Shown here: positions 59,523-64,000 of the stretch, in pieces
Layout of the letters: each line of letters opens with the position of its first letter
How positions within the stretch are numbered: position 1 is the stretch's first letter
NCBI RefSeq assembly: GCF_000372725.1
Contig: NW_005201192.1
Location: 642,294-706,293 of the forward strand
From: Emiliania huxleyi CCMP1516
Taxonomy: Eukaryota > Haptophyta > Isochrysidales > Noelaerhabdaceae
Length of the DNA stretch: 64,000 nt
Direction: 5' to 3'
Notes under the pieces: generated by a model
Database searches by the model: none
What the model saw: the letters and a program-made list of their open reading frames with translations, nothing else
Told to the model about the DNA's origin: nothing
Program-made: the position numbers and the translations under genes

Positions 59523-60123
59523 GCTGCTCGTCGATGCCGGCGCCAACGGCGAGGTTGGGGCTATCCGCATCGCGGACTTTGGCTTGGCGGCTCAGCCTGA
59601 GCCAGGCGATGAGCTGTGTGAGTGCGTGGGGACACCGGGCTACACGGCGCCCGAGGTGCTCGCCGGCCTTCCCTACGACACCTCCGTGGACGTCTTCTCG
59701 CTTGGAGCGATGCTGTACGCGCTCCTCTCGGGCTGCGAGGCATTTGCTGCGCCGGGCCTCGACGATGAGGAGGTCCTCCAGCGCAACCGCATCGGCCGCT
59801 ACAAATTCGACGCCAGCTGGGCGGGGGTCTCCTCCGAGGCCAAAGCGGTCGTCAAGGCGATGCTCATGAGAGAGCCGAGCAAGCGTGCGACAGCGCGCGC
59901 CTTGCTCGCCGAGGGGTGGGTGCAGGGACCCGCGAGGTCGAACACAGAGCCGCTGCGCATGGCGGTCCGGGTGGCGGTGGAGAGGCAAGGCTCGCTCGTC
60001 AACGCCCTGGAGGGTCTCGAGTGCGTCTCGCCGAATCCACGGAGTGCCCGGCGTTCCAAGAGAACCAGCACCACCTCTTGGCTCCCTGGTGCGTCGTGGC
60101 CGTCGGGCCGCGGCAGGCAATGA
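57749..60123 (+). CDS. Isochorismatase-like hydrolase - PH domain - protein kinase fusion
   Basis: Exon 1 57749-58066 and exon 2 58138-60123 (GC-AG intron, VPVHDQ / DVVLQNKQG) give 767 residues. Residues 10-200 are an isochorismatase-family cysteine hydrolase: ALLLIEYQNEF (Glu18 where many members have Asp), VLIIHCPN, Lys113, and nucleophile Cys146 in GFLANVCVESTMRTAFDKG. A His-rich linker (HESHHHHSHRSHSTHYSHS) follows. Residues of about 247-375 are PH-like (WVLFEGYVHKKSRWLGTWRS then RWVVITPYRLVFFQD). From about residue 430 comes a Ser/Thr kinase: LGEGGQGVVHAV, MAAKLI, HRDLKPENVLL (Asp562), IADFGLA, GTPGYTAPEVL and DVFSLGAMLYALLSG. All kinase catalytic motifs are present; the subfamily is CAMK-like. 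The function of the fusion is unknown. Confidence 0.9.
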
Positions 60124-60469
60124 CGAGGGAGCCGCCTAGACCTGACTCGCACGTCCCGTGAGAGTTCTGATAACACGTCTTGGTCTCCGTCTATTCTCCT
60201 TTGCTGTGAAGAACAAAACAACTCTCTGAAAAGAAAGTCTCCGCGCCGGCGCGCGGGGCTGCGGCGCACACACGCGCACAGAGCCACACCCACAGAGGAC
60301 GACGACTCAGGAGCCTAGATATTGAAAAAAAGCACAACGAATACAACTCTATAAAAAGCATGATCACCGGCAGACCCGGGCACATACTCATTATGTCACA
60401 TACGCACCGAGATTTTGGCATCGATTTTCGGCACCCCGCCGGCGTAATTTGTTCTCCTCCGTTGTTCTC
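60124..60469. other. Intergenic between convergent genes
   Basis: Mostly AT-balanced sequence, probable 3' UTRs. No gene seen. Confidence 0.5.
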
Positions 60470-62527
60470 TCATCCCTCTAGCACCTGCCCCACCTTCAGC
60501 TCGGACAGCAGATTGAGCTGCGACAAGCTTCTCCGCCCGCTCCGTCTCATGTCGCCACCCTCAAAGTCGGCGAGGCGCACCATCTCTCGGCCCCTTTGGC
60601 CTGGCGAGCCCGTCAGCCTCCAACCGCGGGCCTGGCGGCTGACCTGCTGGTGGCGCGACCGCTGCTGCCTCGTCAGAGGGCGAGGCAGCTCCGCCTTGGC
60701 CACGGCCTCGGCAATGGTCCGATTCCGATCGATGCACAGCCGCCCAATCACCTCGGCGGGGTTGCCGTCGCGGATCGTGTCGTGGCAGTCGCCGCCGCCG
60801 AGCCCGAAGCGGTCGGAGGCGGCGTCGATGCCGACCTCGCGCGCGGTGGCGATGGCCGAGCGGTCGAGGGCGAGCAGCAAGTCCGTGTTGTGCGCAAACT
60901 CGGCGCGGAGCGACCTGCGGCGGGGTGCGGGGTGCGGGGTGCGGGGTGCGGGGTGCGGGGGACGGGTGCGGGGGCGGGTGCGCGAAGTGTGCTCCCGGCG
61001 GTGCGGCGCCACCTGGGGTGCACGTCCCACGGCACGGAGTATTCGTGGCCGGAGCGGCTGTCTTGCGCGGCGTTGTCCGCATTCTTTCGCTCCGCCGCGA
61101 GGGTGGCGGCCGTGATCTCGTCGAGCGGTGGCAGCTGCAGCAGCGACCAGTTGCCTTTGAGAGCGCCCGACTTGGTCACGCCCCGCAAGTGGTACATCTT
61201 GTACCTAGAGGGACCGCGAGGAGCCGGGATGACCCGAGGCTGGCCGACGAGATGCCGCGCCGGGCAGCTCCTCCCCTCGCCCGGCGGCGGCGAAGGCCTC
61301 GAGGGAGTGCGCGAACTCGCGCAAGTCGACGAGCCTGCGCGCCCGCTCCGCCACGCCCGGGGAGTACTCGGTGAGCACCGCCTGCGGACGCGGCTGGGCG
61401 GTCGCCTCTCTACCCCCTCGGGCGCGGCGGTGCCGGGCGGGTGAGCGTGTGAGCCGGCGTGAGAGAGAGGAGACACACAGCAGCAGGCCGGCTCGCCTTT
61501 GGTGGCGCCTCGCGCAGCAGCCGCCTCATGCCGGCAACCACCTTCGGCTCGTACCCCTCAACGTCGAGCTTCAGCGCGCACGGCTGCTCGTGCACGACGT
61601 CGTCGACCACCTGGCGGGGCGGGGCGGGGCGGGGGCGTGAGGGGGCGTGAGGGGGCGTGGCCCGCAGCGAGGCGTGGCGTGGCCAGGCTGCGGTCGGCTG
61701 GCGGCGGGGTGGTGCGCCTCGGTGGTGGAGTGGACGGTGTACGTGTTGGACTTGACCGCCGGGTCGACATTCAGCCCTCCCACCGACGCGGTGCCCCAGA
61801 TGCCACGGTCCGGCACCCGCATCTCCACGGGCTGCGCGGCGACGTCAGACACGACCGACTCGCGCACCTCGACTCGGTGGGAGAGGTTGTTGAGGGCGAC
61901 GCCGATCCGGAGGAAGGCGCGGAAGACGGGGACCGGCTCCCACGCGATGACACGGCAGCCGAGCGAGGCGGCGTACAGCGAGTAGTACCCGAAGTTTGCT
62001 CCCACGTCGATGACGAGCCCGTTGTCGGCGCAGCACGCCTCGGTCAGCCGGCGCCAGTAGACATTGTACAGCGGCTCGACGGCGCGGTGGCGCTCCATGT
62101 GGGCAGAGACGTCAAAGTCGGCCCGCCCAGTCGTGTAGGGCATCAGAAAGGCGGGCTGCGTGCGGGTCCACGCCGCGAAGACCTCGACGGACCTCTCTTG
62201 GAGGAGGAGTGTGTTCGAGGCGTTGAGCGAGGCGGCACTGGCGGCGGCCAGGCGGTGCAGCCCGGCCGCGCCTGCTCTGGCGCCGGCGCCCGCACAGTCT
62301 GTGCAGTCCGTGCCGAGGTCGCAGAGCACTCGGACCTGCTCCTGGCTCTGCGGACTGCGCCACAAACTGCTGCCGTCGCTGCAGACGCCGTCGAGAGCAG
62401 CGGCGCAGGAGTCGTCGCACCTGGCCCGGCCGCGGCGGCGTCTGAGGCGGTAGTGGCGGCCTCGCGGAATGGCCGCGACCTGGGCACAAAACATCACCAC
62501 CGCTCCGGCACAAAGCAGCAAGCGCAT
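60470..62527 (-). CDS. Secreted or lumenal FkbM-type methyltransferase
   Basis: Starts MRLLLCAGAVVMFCAQVAA, a signal peptide. A cysteine-rich block follows (CDDSCAAALDGVCSDG, then CDLGTDCTDCAG), of a type that often precedes FkbM domains in algal proteins. The methyltransferase core is NGLVIDVGANFGYYSLYAAS, CRVIAWEPVPVFRAFLRIGV, NLSHRVEVRESVVSD. It continues in a further exon near 61600-61500 with ALKLDVEGYEPKVVAGM, and another near 61370-61300 (VLTEYSPGVAERA). Further exons: about 61200-61025 (KMYHLRGVTKSGALKGNWSL) and a last exon from about 60915 to the stop at 60470 (EFAHNTDLLLALDRSAIATA). The intron around 60925-60970 is a GGTGCGGGGT repeat. Splice sites are approximate. Probably an O-methyltransferase acting on a glycan or small molecule in the secretory pathway. 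Confidence 0.78.
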
Positions 62528-64000
62528 GTGTCACACGGCGGCCGATGGCGTGCTTGTTAGAGTTGTTGCTCCCCTGGCAGAGTGCTGCCGTGTGAGCCAA
62601 CGTGTCCTCTCTCGAGGTGTTCTCATTGACAAGGCTGTGAACGGGGAGGATGTAGCGATGTAAAAGAGCGGTTGCACACAAAGCAAACAGCCGGGAAGGA
62701 CTTCGGCCCGACGGATGGGACTGTTCAGCTGTTCACAGCCTTGTTATTGAGTGAGAAGAAAATACGTCCTATGGCGCTTTGCGCTGGTCTGTTGAGAGGT
62801 TGAGGTGCGAGCCCTGGAGGCCCTGGGGATGGGGTGAAACTACACACTCTCTGGGACAAGCAAGTCTCCTCTCTCTGTCTGGGATCGGAGAGGTGTGATC
62901 GTGTGAAAGCTCCTGAGTCGGGCCTTATGCTTATCTCTCACACTCCCCCGTTGTCTGCAGGTGAGACAACAAAGGTCAGGCGTCGCGCTGATCAGAGGCG
63001 CGAGGTAGTGAACGTAGCATAGTGACCTTCCGTCTCCCGGGCTCAAGGTAGTACTCGAGTAGCCTATCGGAGCGGTCGACTGGATGTCAATTGAACAACA
63101 TGGCTCACATGGGAGAAGCCGATCTAGTAGATCAGCGGACGAGCTTGGCTCGGTGCTTGAGGGAGGTCGTCTTGTCGAGAGCCTTCGAGCCTTCGTCCAG
63201 ATGTCGGCGGCTCAGCGCAACTGGTCGCTGGTCGGGACGAACTCGCTACTCGGGCGAGGAGATGTTGTCCTCGTAGTGGAGGCGGCCGAGACGGAGGAAC
63301 TTCTCAAAACAAAGTGCCGGTTGCGAGAAGTGACTCCACCGTTGCGGGTTGCGAGGTCCGAGGACGACGCCGTTGCTGTCGGGCACGGGACTGGCGCGCA
63401 CTGGCATCTAAGAAGCACAGGAAAATAATTTATTTAGCGAAGCCACCTCCCTCTCACGGACCACTGCGCACTGGGGTCTGGGCACAGGACTGCGACTGGC
63501 GCGCACTCCACTGGCACTAACACAGGTACACCACGGGAAAAGAAAAAGCTGCTGATAAACCAGGAGAGACTGCCGTGATGAACCGAAAGGTCGCTAGGAG
63601 CTGCGAGCCTGCCGCTGTCCCTCTCCCTTGTGCCTTGAGCCTTGTCAGGTAGGAGCAGGGAGGAGACTCGGAGATCCCTTTTAGGCACTTCTAAGTCTTA
63701 AGCGCCAGGTCTGACGAGCTGGGCTTGTGGCGCTCAGCTAGGTCATGCACACCCTCTGGGCGCTGAGCTGAGTGGAGCGAGTGGAGGGCTGGAGCGTGGA
63801 GGCGAGAGTGTATGTAGTGGAGCCCAAGGAGCCGAGCGGAGCCGAGCGGAGCCGAACAGAGCTGCCACAGTGCCATCTGGCGCTTAAGACTTAGAAACGC
63901 AGGGATCTCTCGCACGAAAAACTCGAACACGCACTCCAAGGGCAAGGCGTGAGAGAGAGAGAGACAGAGAGTGTGTGTTATGCACAACAACAAACAAACT
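62528..64000. other. Gene-free end of window
   Basis: 62726-62815 is the second copy of the 11.46-kb repeat (TTCACAGCCTTGTTATTGAG, GAGAGGTTGAGGTGCGAGCC). A plus-strand frame 63084-63428 (FVQMSAAQRNWSLVGTNSLL) has no family. 63671-63908 is a small inverted-repeat element. 63484-63535 shares CACTGGCACTAACACAGGTACACCA-like sequence with about 10560 and 52505. No gene called. Confidence 0.55.
63671..63908. mobile_element. ~240-bp miniature inverted-repeat element
   Basis: A perfect 20-bp inverted repeat TTCTAAGTCTTAAGCGCCAG at 63689-63708 and its complement at 63877-63896. An outer GAGATCCCT matches on both sides, extending the arms to about 35 bp with small indels. The interior has a GAGCCGAGCG triplicate near 63835. 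No coding content. Confidence 0.78.

Overview
This window looks like nuclear DNA of a GC-rich eukaryotic microalga, most likely a haptophyte. Genes are split by short introns on both strands. Many of those introns start with GC instead of GT, and they end in AG. Protein families are eukaryotic (primase PRIM1, RPA32, ATG4, SEC63, Mediator MED20, DNAJC17, Mpv17), and long domain fusions and gene-rich blocks alternate with dense repeats. Two 100-N assembly gaps (13051-13150 and 48787-48886) show that this is a draft scaffold. The taxon is inferred from these features; no search was possible.

Layout. 1-2.8 kb: repeats, then PRIM1 (+). 3.8-5.5 kb: secreted lectin-like protein (-). 5.5-7.5 kb: dispersed repeats. 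7.5-9.1 kb: GBP-like GTPase joined to an arginine methyltransferase (-). 10.7-11.4 kb: HAD phosphatase (-). 11.7-12.4 kb: weak hypothetical gene. 12.8-13.05 kb: AT-richer frameshifted piece of succinate dehydrogenase SDHA beside a gap. 14-18.6 kb: seven-exon double glycosyltransferase (+). 18.7-21.2 kb: two inverted-repeat elements. 21.8-23.4 kb: MED20/ABHD14-like fusion (+). 23.7-26.6 kb: TrmA-type tRNA methyltransferase (-). 26.9-28.6 kb: hypothetical genes. 28.6-32.2 kb: nested repeats, including a transposon with an 8-bp target duplication. 32.2-33.5 kb: ATG4 (+). 34-35.1 kb: RPA32 (-). 37.1-39 kb: SEC63-like (+). 40.3-41.3 kb: DNAJC17-like with WW domain (-). 41.6-43.3 kb: reverse-transcriptase-associated pseudogene (-). 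43.4-44.1 kb: Mpv17 family (+). 44.6-47.1 kb: thioesterase-like hydrolase (+). 47.5-49.6 kb: gapped hypothetical gene (+). 52.8-53.5 kb: cytochrome c with a long N-terminal extension (+). 55-56.2 kb: hypothetical gene (+). 56.5-57.7 kb: TGACAGC-rich inverted-repeat element. 57.7-60.1 kb: isochorismatase-PH-kinase fusion (+). 60.5-62.5 kb: secreted FkbM-type methyltransferase (-). The remainder is repeats.

There is no operon logic; neighbours are functionally unrelated housekeeping genes. The most interesting themes are: (i) several unusual domain fusions read in single ORFs; (ii) GC-AG introns throughout, including one made of four tandem units that each carry the splice-junction sequence; (iii) a short CACGACACG motif shared by three introns near their 3' ends; and (iv) a rich set of small inverted-repeat elements, some lying immediately upstream of gene starts.
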